The notes below the pieces were generated by a model that did no database searches, had not been told where the DNA came from, and saw nothing but the letters and a program-made list of their open reading frames with translations. Below, one piece after another: positions 46,813-57,653 of a stretch of DNA of 64,000 nucleotides. The first letter of the stretch is position 1. The number at the start of each line of letters is the position of its first letter. The stretch is from Anthostomella pinea. Taxonomy: Eukaryota; Ascomycota; Sordariomycetes; Xylariales; Xylariaceae. Location of the stretch: assembly GCA_963556695.1 (NCBI GenBank), contig CAUWAG010000011.1:124001-188000 (forward strand), in the 5' to 3' direction. Position numbers and translations under genes: made by a program.

Positions 46813-47579
46813 AAAGGCCGCCAGCCAAGCAGTCAAACAAGCTCACCTGCCACCAAGAAGGAGTTGCACGGACCGAGGGTGCGTAGACTTGATCTTGACT
46901 GTTCAGCTCGTTTGTGTTGAATTCTTTTCGTCATTACTACTGTCCCACATGATGGTCAAGGGCTGGAGATTGCATTGGCGCATGACAAGATCAGTACCAC
47001 CTAACTTGACCTTGGACATCCACTTGTTCTTAGGCGCTCACGTATAGTTATGTAAGCTTAACCTCGACGACACTGGTCACAATGTTCAGCACGGGAACTG
47101 TACCCAAAGTCAGGTATTTTAAAGGCTACGATGAAGCCGGGGCACGCTCTGGCCTTGAAACTTGATGATACACACGAAGCGCCATGGAGAGCTTCTGCAA
47201 TATCAATTGTGAGACCATGGTAGCGGCGTCGAGCCGGAGAAGATGATCATAATTCCGTGAACCTCGGGCGCAGCAGAATCGTTCGAGAACATAAGGTAAG
47301 GTACAGACGCAGGATCACGAGTATGCTATGCGAATACAGGTGAGTGCGAGCATAGCAGTAAGTCCTTATCTCCCAGTAAGCTTCGATCCGGTATCAGAAA
47401 TGTGCAGTTGAAGCCCATACTCGGCAATTAGATAATCGTGACTATGAATCGCGTGCACGCAGCACGTATCAGTGGAAATCCTGCGCTGAAGTTCGATAGT
47501 TTTCTTGTATCCATACCTGCCACATTATCCCTATTATTCTAAAAGACCCAAGCTCACGCTTCGAGTAAGCGAGCAGAAG
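46813..47579. other. Intergenic, no gene seen
   Basis: The stretch between the LINE tail and the frame at 47580 has no long reading frame and no recognisable RNA. The last 80 bp before 47580 keep the downstream frame open without an ATG. Confidence 0.45.
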
Positions 47580-48113
47580 ATGGCATTCGCCACCCAACTG
47601 CAGAAAGCGAACTTCTCCGCAAAGGTCTCGCGGGTTGATTGTTTTCTCGACCCCTGCAGCATCTGCGCTTCTAGTTTACAGTGTTTGGAGCATACCACGA
47701 TCTATACGAGCGATCTCCGAGACGACCTCCCAGTACAAGCGGATATCGTCAGTCACGAATTAAGCGCCCGTATCCAGCGTGGCGTGCCAGTTCTCTCCGT
47801 ACGAATTGAAGCTGCCGTGAACAAGCCTTTCGTTCGCATCAGCTGGCCTACCATCTCCGGCGCGCTTGCTCTGATGCACCCGGGAGGATTGCTATCGCTC
47901 GCTGGGTTGACCTCGTGCTATAATCGGCTCCAACCTCGCGGCACAGTAAAAAGCCTCGAGCTTGATCGCACCGGCTCAGACGGTCCCGAAAGGACTGCTA
48001 CTTTAAGCTGGGTGGCACCGGGCTTCCACCACGGCCGCTTCCATTCTGGCCTGAGGGTGATACATTGCGCGGAATGGATCTATACCGGGATTGCACGATG
48101 CCCAGCTCCATGA
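47580..48113 (+). CDS. Hypothetical protein, 177 aa
   Basis: The ATG at 47580 (MAFATQLQKANFSAKVSRVD) opens an uninterrupted frame to the stop at 48111. The N-terminal third contains CFLDPCSICASSLQCLEH, four or five clustered Cys that could bind metal. The middle alternates hydrophobic and polar residues like a beta-rich domain (GVPVLSVRIEAAVNKPFVRI) followed by SWPTISGALALMHPGGLLSL. No family is recognised. The same frame is open about 75 bp further upstream, but without an ATG. It sits between the dead LINE and the broken HET gene and may itself be an intact or nearly intact gene. Confidence 0.4.
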   Translation: MAFATQLQKANFSAKVSRVDCFLDPCSICASSLQCLEHTTIYTSDLRDDLPVQADIVSHELSARIQRGVPVLSVRIEAAVNKPFVRISWPTISGALALMHPGGLLSLAGLTSCYNRLQPRGTVKSLELDRTGSDGPERTATLSWVAPGFHHGRFHSGLRVIHCAEWIYTGIARCPAP

Positions 48114-48599
48114 GGGCGCCACGTATACGTCAGGTCTAAGAACGGGTAAAGCGCCTGGACTCCAGGGGAGCTATATCCCATGGTCTTTTCGCTACAAACC
48201 AGCAAGATATTCTATGTTCATCCAGGCATAGAAATATCCTGCAAATGCGCTGATAACGGGCAAGCAATCGGTCGCGAAGTTAAGATCACGCCGGACGTAG
48301 TCTTACATAAGATCGTACCGATATACGATATCATTCGGCTTTTCTATAAGCAGCTTTAGTCGATACCCGGACTCAACACCCCTAGACTCGCATTTACAAC
48401 CCTCTCTACAATCCCAGATGGTTTCACGTTCCAGGAAAAGCAGGCGCCTACGTGATAGTAAACGCTCCTAGAAGGTCTAGCTGCGGCTTGGATATTACGT
48501 GTTCGACCAACGGTCCAACCGTCTCCGGTTTCTAGCCAGCGTTCACGCCACACAGATATGATAACCATATGCAGGCATAAGCACTCGGTGCCAGAGTCC

Positions 48600-49085
48600 C
48601 GTTCCTCTCGTTTCGATGCCGCAGTCAATGTTTCGGGCAGCTGCGGCGATGTTCGTTAGATGTGCACCCTCGAATATCTTGCCCACACGACCGATTTCGA
48701 AGTTTCGCATCTTGCGTCGTCGTCTTGCTTTATAGGACGTCGATCCAGAGATATCGAATGCCTAGCTTACGAAGGAGGCTGATAGTATCCCGGAATATCC
48801 GTGGTAACTCATCATAGGTAATGCAGGCTGCCCTGTCCGCAGGATTCCCTTTGAGAGCTAGGGGTGGCTTGAGCCCGCCCCAGCAATAAGAGAATGCCAC
48901 GTAGCAAGCTCCGCTTCCATGAGTGGTGGAGACAAACTTGATAGAGCCATGCAGAGCCTCATCGGATATTTCCAAAAGTCGCCTTGGCTAGAAGGATGGC
49001 CCACTAGCCGAACATTCGGCGTGGGGTGACTCGCAATCCCGGAGCCAAGCCTCATGCGTGTAGACCGCTGTGACTGACAGAGGGC
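48600..49085 (-). pseudogene. HET-domain (heterokaryon incompatibility) gene, broken
   Basis: Read on the minus strand, THEAWLRDCESPHAECSASG is followed by a TAG, then RRLLEISDEALHGSIKFVST, the HET motif YVAFSYCWGG, and LPRIFRDTISLLRKLGIRYL with WID. The frame then ends at a TAA. The continuation is visible in another frame as RVGKIFEGAHLTNIAAAARN, matching the third conserved HET block. HET proteins trigger cell death when incompatible fungal strains fuse. This copy has at least one nonsense change and two frameshifts and lacks both ends, so it is dead. An overlapping minus frame over 49220-48858 is a shadow. Confidence 0.75.
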
Positions 49086-49419
49086 GGCATACATCATGCC
49101 TCTCGCCCCCCGTGGCGGGAATCTCGCAAGCAATCTCGACAGCTCGGCATGAGCATCCACTTCTCCGGAACTCGTACCAGAGACACTTGATTGCTCAGTC
49201 GAGACCATACATAACCTCAATGCCTTGGCGACCGCAAGTCCATTTGTATGAGATGGATGTACCAGGTGTCACCATGAGGAGACCGCAATGATGCGTTTCT
49301 TCTTCTAATGGCGTCGCGCCTACCACTTTGCAACAACACATTCCGTCCGTAATGCGTTAGAGAAAGAAGCAGTCAGTACTCGCAAGGACGAGCCGCACCG
49401 GCTGCCAGTCCAGCTCCGG
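49086..49419. other. Flank of HET remnant, no gene seen
   Basis: Only short frames are present. The first part may contain the lost N-terminus of the HET gene in other frames, but I cannot align it. Confidence 0.35.
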
Positions 49420-49716
49420 TCAATTCGAAGTAGCCTTGGTCGGTGCTCGTTGAGCAGGTGTCGTAGTGCTGGCATGGCCATCTGTAGAGCTCGCTGTGAC
49501 AGTCTTGTACGAGCCTTCGGTTTGTTGAGACGAGCGCACCCCAGCAGCAACGTTGTGGTCTGAGTGGTCCGCAAGGCGAATGGCTGGTCTATGGCGGGGT
49601 TTGCTCTTCTTGTTGTTACTCAGGGGCTCGCTTGCGGCGCGATCGTAGGCATCGTTGATCGCTTGCAATCGGCTGGATCGGCTGCTAGATCCGCGGTTCA
49701 TGATTGTTGTCCGCAT
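49420..49716 (-). CDS. Small Ser/Thr-rich hypothetical protein, 98 aa
   Basis: An ATG at 49716 opens MRTTIMNRGSSSRSSRLQAI and an uninterrupted 98-codon frame ending in TGA. Composition is Ser, Thr, Ala, Arg and His-rich, with no hydrophobic core, so the product would be disordered. No family is recognised and no partner gene is seen. Chance remains possible. Confidence 0.25.
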   Translation of the reverse strand: MRTTIMNRGSSSRSSRLQAINDAYDRAASEPLSNNKKSKPRHRPAIRLADHSDHNVAAGVRSSQQTEGSYKTVTASSTDGHASTTTPAQRAPTKATSN

Positions 49717-50572
49717 GATATGCCGAGTGTCGAATTACGTCGAGTAGCGAGATTGAAACAAATAGCAGCAGTATTAAGACGAAAATGTAGGTAAGACGTT
49801 GCTCTCGGAGTGGAAATGTCGGCTTAGTGGCTGAGTCGCTGTCTTGGGTGATGAATAGCTGCCCTGCAAAGGCTTCGTAGGCCGATGGACAAAACAGGAT
49901 ATATTACGTTCCATATTCTGTTGACTATTAAGATATCTGATCGTGGTAGCTCCCGAGCTTTTCGTTTAAAAGCTGCGCTCGCTGGCAAGTGAAGCTTCTA
50001 GGGTGTAATCGAGGATACCGTATTGATGTAGATAGCTTCTTCTATGTCCGTACTGAGGTGGTGGCGGACTCGCTGCTGCTGTTGTCGACACGAGATGATC
50101 GACCTAGGTTAATTCCTCGGTTTTGGCATATTTTGAAAACGCTGTTATTCATCTGTCGACAGGCGGTGTTGGGGAGTCTAGGCGTGACGGTGAAGGTGAT
50201 GGTGCCACATAGTCGGTTCCGATGGTTCAGTGCGCGAGTCTACTGCCGAGCACGCTTCAGAGCATTGGAGTTAATTGTTATTGTACTGGTATTGGGCCGT
50301 AAGCCAGAGCTGGTTCCACGATACATGTAGGCCTCATACGCGTGGGCTGCCTTTGTCCCGAGGCCGGCCCGGTGCGCGTCGTACCAGCGAACCTGCAACT
50401 GTCCAACTAAGAAGACACAACGCAATAAATCAGCAGCAAAACCAAAGCTCTTTCTATTCCAAGGAGGCGGGCGGGGTGAATTTGATGCGATCGCGTAATG
50501 AAGATGCCTCGAAAGTTGTTGCCCGTTCTTCCGCGCCCCTGGCATTGATCAGGCACTGCAGGATAGGTCCCC
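49717..50572. other. Intergenic, no gene seen
   Basis: Short shadow frames only. The frame over 50275-50790 runs through the repeat and the tRNA-like sequence and is not a gene. Confidence 0.4.
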
Positions 50573-50632
50573 GAGCGCCGACGTGCCCTAACCGCGTGGC
50601 TCAATCCAGGGCCCAGAGGGGTCTCATACCGC
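50573..50632 (+). repeat. Diverged repeat shared with 5.56 kb
   Basis: The block GCGCCGACGTGCCC and CTAACCGCG, then a GGGGTC segment, matches 5559-5616, which has the same order with small indels. In both places it precedes another special sequence: the palindromic repeat at 5.66 kb, the tRNA-like gene here. It is probably an old dispersed repeat. Confidence 0.5.
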
Positions 50633-50700
50633 TATGGTTCGCAGCTGCCCTGCAAGTGTATATAAGAGTCATGAACACGACTTTCTTCCATATTTACATC

Positions 50701-50825
50701 GGCCGGGTAGCTCAGAGGTCAGAGCATCCCACCACAATCCGCCGGGGCGCTGCTCAAGAGCATTCCCTCCTCGACACCAACCGGGGGTGATGGGAAGGCC
50801 GCCAGTTCAAATCTGGCTCTGGTCG
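50701..50825 (+). tRNA. tRNA-like gene with 52-nt insertion, possibly a pseudogene
   Basis: A full cloverleaf can be folded. The acceptor arms are GGCCGGG / TCTGGTC (three G-T pairs). The D arm is GCTC / GAGC with a box A match, TAGCTCAGAGG. The anticodon stem is TCCCA / TGGGA, the variable loop has 5 nt, and the T arm is GCCAG-TTCAAAT-CTGGC with a box B match. A TTTTT run at 50833-50837 could end Pol III transcription. With a canonical intron after position 37, the intron would be 50738-50789 and the anticodon ACA with C instead of the near-universal T at position 33. This is abnormal, so it may be a pseudogene or a tRNA-derived SINE head. Confidence 0.45.
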
Positions 50826-50839
50826 CTATTGCTTTTTCA

Positions 50840-51333
50840 TGCCTTGCATTCTCCCTCTTTTGCTTTTTGCTCACGCTATGATTCCCACTCAGCCAGATAC
50901 GAGCAAGGCGAAGCATTTTCACGACGCATAGGCGTTCTCGATGTTCTCGGTTAGATCATCTGGCATTTCTTCCACTTTTACTGATACGATCAACAACAAC
51001 TCTACACGACTCCTCGACCACCAACACGATGCTTTATTTGCTCCGTTTCCGTCTCCGTCTCCATCATTTTCGCCTCGTTGGTCGCGCTCGCTGTAGGCGC
51101 TGCCTTACTCGTCCAACCTGACTCGGCTGGATCTCTCAGCGCGGCTCAGCTCTCGAGGCTCGCCAGACCTACTAATGTAACGAACGACTACTAGATATTG
51201 ACATGCTGCACTTCGACGACAGTGCAGCTTCCCCCACCGCAGCTTCACATCTCCAAGATGCCTACGGTCTAGATCACACCCACCCGACGAGTGCCTCCAA
51301 CGTATCGCCGATACCCTGGACTAGACAGGACGA
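50840..51333. other. Possible small spliced gene, unproven
   Basis: A plus-strand open stretch at about 51040-51176 encodes a hydrophobic segment (SIIFASLVALAVGAALLVQP) like a membrane helix. A GTAACG donor at 51177 and an ACAG acceptor ending at 51224 would remove a 48-nt intron, after which the frame continues to a stop at 51320. No ATG start is clear, so I do not call it a gene. Confidence 0.25.
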
Positions 51334-51834
51334 ATGGTTATCATTACCAGTGCCGCCATCACGCGCAAGATGCTATATGATTCGCCTGCACACGTTACGC
51401 TCGAGCCGATCTTCTCGCCGCAGAGCTCTTCGATGGCCGGCCACCCCATTAAGAAAAACGGGGTCGCGGAGAAACGGGATAGCCCACACAAGCTGCATTC
51501 CCCTTCAGCCTTGGCCGACCGAAAGCAAACAACCCACATGAATCGCGAAGCCGACACGTACCATCACGAACACTTCGATCGAACGACGCGTTGCAATCCG
51601 AATATCTCGCGCTTGATCGACCCGTCTCCATGCGAGCCCAACGAAGCGGCCGGCGACGCTCGCATTCGGGAAGTTAGTCAGACCAGAGCGAGAGATCGGG
51701 TAGTAGTAGGAGGTGATGTTCATACAATGGTAGATATAGACGGCGTCTCGGCGGAGAGAGCCGCAACTATGCCGCAACTATGCCGCGACTCCATGACGAG
51801 AACGACTCCGAGGCGAGATAAAAGGAATAGCTAG
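51334..51834 (+). CDS. Hypothetical protein, 166 aa
   Basis: An ATG at 51334 (MVIITSAAITRKMLYDSPAH) opens an uninterrupted frame ending in TAG. The protein is polar, with His, Arg, Thr and Ser runs and a more ordered stretch near residues 125-150 (RARDRVVVGGDVHTMVDIDG). No domain is recognised. GC content and frame length are compatible with a gene, but there is no other support. Confidence 0.3.
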   Translation: MVIITSAAITRKMLYDSPAHVTLEPIFSPQSSSMAGHPIKKNGVAEKRDSPHKLHSPSALADRKQTTHMNREADTYHHEHFDRTTRCNPNISRLIDPSPCEPNEAAGDARIREVSQTRARDRVVVGGDVHTMVDIDGVSAERAATMPQLCRDSMTRTTPRRDKRNS

Positions 51835-53009
51835 GTCGAATGTCCCATGTAGAGCTGGCGCTCGATGTAGACTTGGACTTGAACCTGGATTCGGAGGAGC
51901 CAGCGGTCTGCTATACGTGTAAGCAGGCAGACAAATGGTCAGATAGACAGACAGGCAAAGGCAAGGCTCCGCTCCGAGCCAATGTCGCATCGCATACCAT
52001 CTGCTCCTTGCCACCCCTGCCACTTTCCCTCTCGCTTATATGTAGCTTCGGCTGCCAACTCACCGCCTAAGTGGACCAAAGCCACGCCCATCATCTATCG
52101 TCGTACTCCTGGTAGATTCCAAGGCCCTCTTCAACAGTGCCACAATACCCTCCCAGCGCCTGCCACCCCTTTCGACAGAACATCCGGTCCGTCTTTCCTT
52201 TGCCAGATAGGAAAGGGTGGGGTGGGATGAGCAAGTCGTGGGTTCTCGACCTCCACCAGCGCAACGTAACGCGCACGAAGGCTGCTAGGTCGAACCCATT
52301 TGCCTTCGGTGGGTTCCCTACTAATCCCTGCGACGCTTCAAGGCACAAACGCCCAGCGGTCCGGCCCGCTTGTGATCCACTGAGCTGGTCCACTAGCGCT
52401 GAACTGCCCGAAGAAGACAGCTGACGGATTGTGATTGGTGGGCAGTGAAAAAGCTACCAAGGGTGTGAGTCGAGTGGCTGCATTAGTGAAGCGGCAGCTT
52501 GGTGGTTCGCCTATACCGCCATACCGCTCTTCCCGGTAGCACACCCGCTGAGCATTGATATAGATAAACGGATCGTGCTGCCCGCCAGCGGTTGGGATGA
52601 AAAGACTAGAACGATGCCGGTTGGCAATTGGCCCCGCCGAACTAGGTCCATGGATGCGGATCGGGATCACGAATCTCTTGTTGGACTTCCTATGTGCTTG
52701 CTTCACCAGCTGGACGGATCATGATCGATTATAACTCTACCGTCGCGTTGGATCGTGGTGGCCTGCCTTCGCGGCGGCAGGGCTGGTGGGACGGGCAGGG
52801 CTGGTAGGCTGGTGGCTGGGCTTTGAGTGTATATCGTTGCTTGCAATGCGCTGGGATGGACAGACGGAGACTCACTGAATGAACAATACTTTATATCATC
52901 AGGAAGACATAGTCAATGCAGCTGTATGGAGGCTGGTTGAATTGATCTCAAGAATGGGCGAGGTATAAGGATACCCAGGCCCGCACCCACGCCCCACCCT
53001 CACGTGACT
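51835..53009. other. Intergenic, no gene seen
   Basis: Frames overlap on both strands without domain content. Nothing else notable was seen. Confidence 0.4.
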
Positions 53010-53079
53010 TATGCCGCGCACCCTATGCCGCATATTGTGGCACAGGATGCGCGTCATAGGTCAGAAATGCGGCATAGGT
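53010..53079 (+). repeat. Dispersed palindromic repeat, copy 3
   Basis: This copy has TATGCCGCGCACCCTATGCC followed by GTGGCACAGGATGCGCG, the same order as in copies 1 and 2. Its outer symmetrical arms are 53022-53032 and 53068-53078 (11 bp, perfect). It is more diverged than copy 2. Confidence 0.65.
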
Positions 53080-54524
53080 ACATCTTTACCTCTCCCAGTT
53101 CATCTCGCCTCCATCCTACCACTGCGCGCACGATACGCTCACAACTTCAAATCAACCGTCATGCATTCAATAAGACGGCTGAGTCAACCTATACAGCGCT
53201 GGCCCCAGCACGGCATCGCCCACAAGCAGTGGCGTGGTCTTGGGCGCGTGCATCGTCGCAGTTCTTCCGCGACGTCCACGCCCACCTGGTTAGCGCCCAA
53301 TCCCCAGCCCAAGCCCATGCCCGGAATGGGCAAATGCTGACTCGTGCCATGGCCATGCTGCTGCAGCTGTGCCGGCTGACAGCCGACAGCCATTCATGGA
53401 ACACTACTCCACCAACCGGACTGACTGACTTACTAACCGACCGACCAACTGATTAACAGGTCTCGATCTGACTGTCCACGCCGTGTCCGGCGAAGCATCG
53501 CCAATTCACGTACGAGTCCAATGAGCACCAGAAACGTCGCAATGTCGCACCGACCAATGCATACTCGAACTCGGTGGCCGTCATATCCCGGTCAGTCCCT
53601 CCAGTCCACCCAGAGCCTCGAGAGTCGAGACCCCATCCGCCCTCATGGCGCACATTGGCCGCGGCACTCGGGGCGCGCCTTGGCTTGGACGGCACGTGGT
53701 GGACAGGATCAAGTCGAAGCAGATGTTGAGATGTTGACGGGGTGCCGCGACGAGCTGATGATTTAGTCGCTGACTGTGCCGCTGCGACATGTCCACTATT
53801 TCTCCCCCCTTTATTGACGTCCGGATGCATACACATACACATGATGCAGACATGCATGGGCCATCCTTCAGCTCCGACGACCCAGTCCGCCCGGCAATGT
53901 TTATACATGAGCTCTTAAGATTCGTCCCCCAAGGTGGTTGGTGGCTTTGCTTGTGATAGGGGTCTGGTTAAAATCCGCGGCCAGTTTAAAAAGCCGCGCC
54001 GCAAGGCGAGGGCGGTTAGATTTGGATTCTCCTTCAATCTCATGGTTCCCTTCGGAGGCTGACTGAAAACCTTGACTATTGAAGGTGATTCCCATGCTAG
54101 GCGTCGCTGCACTCACACTCACCTTCACACTACACCTACACTTACACCGAGAAAGCCGCGAACGCCTTGCAAATAAGCAACGCACTGGCCGACAAAGGCC
54201 ACTGCCTACTACAGCACCGCCGCCCGTATCCATGTCATATAATAGATAGATAGATACATATATAGCCCAGCCGTAGATCGCCCGGCTTGTAGTCTTCCGT
54301 CTTACGCGAGCTGTCCTTTTACAAGACACTGCGACTTGTAGCCCGACCGTATCGTAAGGATGCAGATCACCGGTCTTGAGAATGCGACGCCGAAGACTTG
54401 GAGAACAAACAGACGGCGGGCGGCCAAATGGTACATACAATGTACAGTTAACACCGGGGCCAACGAACTATTCAAGTCAAGGTTGGCCTCTGGGGTCTGT
54501 ACAAGCCCTCCCGGCTGGTGCGGA
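53080..54524. other. Intergenic, no gene seen
   Basis: Several 60-150 codon frames overlap on opposite strands with no recognisable product. A GATA-type run is present near 54241-54258. Confidence 0.4.
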
Positions 54525-54640
54525 GTCTTGAGGTGGCCTGTGCACGGGAAAGTACCTATGCCGCACATCCTATGCCACATGGTGCGGCATAGGTTGCGCA
54601 GCATAGGATAGGATATAGCGCTTGAGTGCCCTGTAACTTT
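54525..54640 (-). repeat. Dispersed palindromic repeat, copy 4, inverted
   Basis: Read on the minus strand this is the full-length counterpart of copy 2 at 9.17-9.27 kb, from AAAGTTACAG to CAAGAC. The core has perfect 12-bp arms at 54554-54565 and 54583-54594. It lies in opposite orientation to the other three copies, so copies 2 and 4 form a long-range inverted pair about 45 kb apart. Confidence 0.8.
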
Positions 54641-55192
54641 ACCGTTTTAGTGGTTCCAGGCCCTATGGGCTGTCTGAGCCTCTGCGATAGCGTACAGGCC
54701 GCTGCTGGACTTGACCGCCGTACAATACAGCGCTATTGGCCGCGGTACAGTGCTCAGTGCCCTGGAGCATGCTTGCAAGATCTGTGGTGTGCTAGTTCTT
54801 CCGTGCCCCCCAGCCAGACCCGGCTTGTACATAAAGCATCATCAGTCTCAATCGTGTCAATTGACGAACTGCAAACTTGCATCACTCATGTCCTCCTCAT
54901 CTTCCGACCGACCGACCAGCCGACCAGCACGCCCTCTTCGCTCCCACGTGCCATCTCCTATGTGACCACACCATCTCATCCAGGCAAGCCAGGGCGCTGA
55001 GCCGACATCTCGCCGGCGGACCCGGTCGACATCTGCGGGCGCTGGCATAGGCATAGGCATCGTCACCAGTTCTCCGTCGTCGCCTTCGGCAGCGGTGCAG
55101 CAGCAGTACGAGCCGGCCAGGCCGGATTGACGAGGCCTTTCTGACGGGATGACGGGCCCCCGGCTCTTGCGACGGCCTAACCGACAGAATCG
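54641..55192. other. Intergenic, no gene seen
   Basis: Only shadow frames are present. A short GCATAG hexamer run is near 55045-55062. Confidence 0.4.
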
Positions 55193-56390
55193 CTAGTAAC
55201 TAGCCACGAGACGACTCTTACCTCCGCGCTCCGAGCCCTGAGATGATAAACACATACGTGCTGACGACTTGCCCGCCGCGGAGGCGTCAAGCGCATCTCG
55301 GGCCTGACCTACAAGGAGGTTCGCACTGCTGGCACCTGCAGCAACACAACGGCGAGCTACAGGCAGTTGAGAGAGAGATTCACGGGGGTGCGTACGTACC
55401 TGCAGCATGGCCCGCACGTACGCACGCGACGTCGATGTTGAGGTCACTGACACGCGCATCGGTAGATCATCCGCGATGTCGTCACCTTCACCGAGTACCG
55501 ACAGCGAAAGACCATCACCGTCGGCGATGTACGTTCCCATCCGCATTCCGCAGCGACCCCCATGGCCTCCCACTCTCGCGCGTCGTGCCCCTGACGAGGT
55601 ACTTCATTTACTTGAGAAACCGGCACATGGCCGGCCAACGCTGCTGCTGCTCATAATAGATCTGGTCTCCAGAGTACGAGAAGGTATGTGGACCGCCGGA
55701 TCCCGCTACGGCGTCTGATTCTCGAAGGTCGTAAGAAAGGGCGATGTGCTGATTGAGTTCCAGAACTTTCTTGGGGAAATCGACAATGAGCCTCGAATAT
55801 TGTGAACTCTCCTCTTCGGCAGTGAGGGCAGGGCGCGACTTGATCATCGACTACTACCCTGGTACTGCTACAGGGAAGGCTCGAATCGACTGTGTCTGGG
55901 TGTTGATGAGCAGCGCATCGCAGCAGCTATCGACAGCCCGACCTTGTTGCTCCTTCGTGGTGTAATAAGATGATGTCCAGGTGCTTTCTGAGAGGTTTGT
56001 TCCAGTGGGATATTCATACTTGGGTGCAATCGTTACACCACCATCCGAGAGTTGGTAAACATTTGAAAGGGAGGAGCTGAGCTTTGTGTATCCAAGGTTG
56101 TCTTTGAGATACCTTTTACAATGAGATGAACCAACAACGCCTTCCGCGGGGTTGACGACTCCGAAACGCCGCCGACATGGCCGATCATAGATCTGCCGGA
56201 CGCCAAACGCCCACGGAGTCGACGGCTGGAAGCTCCGGTTTGGTGATTCGATCGCGCTTGAGGTTGAACTTGGCCAGATAGTCGTCGGGGAACGGCTTCC
56301 ACGGACTAGGGAGACAGAGAGCATCAAGAGCATGCGCGCGCGTGAGGTTTGTTCCATGCTTTTCGATATAGTGATGGGAGGAGACTGACT
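55193..56390 (-). pseudogene. Broken hypothetical gene, several frames
   Basis: On the minus strand the pieces PDDYLAKFNLKRDRITKPEL (about 56290-56230), RFGVVNPAEGVVGSSHCKRY with DNLGYTKLSSSLSNVYQLSD (56170-56030), and SQYSRLIVDFPKKVLELNQH with SYDLRESDAVAGSGGPHTFS (55810-55690) follow each other in order but in different frames or after a stop. A further piece, GEGDDIADDLPMRVSVTSTS (about 55495-55436), is followed by a GTACGT donor. This suggests a protein of about 250-300 residues now split by indels, or a multi-exon gene I could not splice. The family is not recognised. Confidence 0.35.
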
Positions 56391-57156
56391 AACTGGTGGC
56401 TTGGAGGTTGTAGGAGAATCTCGTTGTCGCGCAACAGCCAAGACGAAAACGAAAACAACACTCTCGACGTCGATACCTCTGTTCCCTTTACTCCCTACTG
56501 TCCACTCGGAGAGTCAAAGTCACAGAGGCAGCGGCATGAAACTCGAACTTCGCAAGAACTGGACTCTATCGTCGCTGTCACCCCCGGAAACAGCAACCCT
56601 ACCGCAAGTGGATGTCATGACGAACGAGCCGATGGCCATGTCGAACGAGCCGACCCCTGGTAGTGCCATATGAGCGAGCCAGACGTTGTGCATGCTTTGG
56701 AGTCCATGGCTGAAACAATCTGCCAGTGCCCAATCAGTTATATCTATCCGCATCATGTTCTGAACAACTTGCTCATTCTATCCAGTTACGGCCGAAACTT
56801 GGCCTCACGATCGAGTTTCTGTATAACTTCATCAACTGGTTCCTCCATCAGAATACGCTGACGGGCGAGGATGGTTGGGCGATCGGCGGAGATCTGCCAA
56901 CACGTCCTGGTATTACAGAAGAAGGGACACACGGTGCCGACGTCAACGCAACGAAAGAACGACATCGGCCAGACACCTACCTCTCTTCGACCTCTGCACA
57001 AGCATGCCTGATAGCTCAACCTGGGTGTCGTTATGTCGTTCATCGCAAAAAGCGTCAACATCTACCACCGTGACGCCTCCCCGGTTCCATCTTAGGCGGT
57101 AGTCCCAGCCAAAACTCATCCAGCTGACCACATCCTCTAACAAAGTTAACCGATAG
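56391..57156. other. No supported gene
   Basis: Overlapping short frames only. None has domain content or good start context. Confidence 0.35.
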
Positions 57157-57363
57157 ATTTTAGCACCCCTTTCGGATCAGGAAGCCCGGCAACCCCCTTC
57201 CCCCCCACGCTCACCATATTCTTCCTAAAAGGTCGTGGTGAAGGCGTCCTCACACTCTCCCGGGACCTTACGCAAAAGCCAAGGGTCGGAGCGGCTGTAT
57301 CCAAGATTGAAGACATCCTTGAGGCAGTTGTCGATGCAGCAATATTAACGCCCATGGAGTAGA
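57157..57363 (+). other. Short coding-like frame
   Basis: A plus-strand frame reads PPTLTIFFLKGRGEGVLTLS and VGAAVSKIEDILEAVVDAAI before its stop. It has no ATG and could be an exon or a fragment. The family is not recognised. Confidence 0.2.
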
Positions 57364-57653
57364 GCTCTTTGGTCAGTCACTTCTGGTGTGCCTTTCCATT
57401 CGGCTTGCTTGTTACTGGAGATCTTCGTATTCGTGGCCCGGTCATGCATCGATGTTGCAGCTGAAAAGGCCCATCACAGGCTTTTCCGCCAGCTTGGCCG
57501 AAGCTTGGCTTCATGATCGAGCTTCTGGATGTCCAGCATTCACTGGAGTACGATGGCACCCCAATTATCTGTTTCAAGCTCCAACACCATGGAAACTGGA
57601 CTTCATCGTCGACCTCCGGTAATGCCATATAAACCGAAGAACGCGGGCGGCCG

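Noticed and set aside
48858..49220. 120-codon minus-strand frame over the HET remnant
   Set aside because: The HET motifs lie in a different frame of the same strand.
53004..53456. 150-codon plus-strand frame
   Set aside because: Its first part runs through palindromic repeat copy 3 and the rest has an opposing frame of similar length; it is a shadow.
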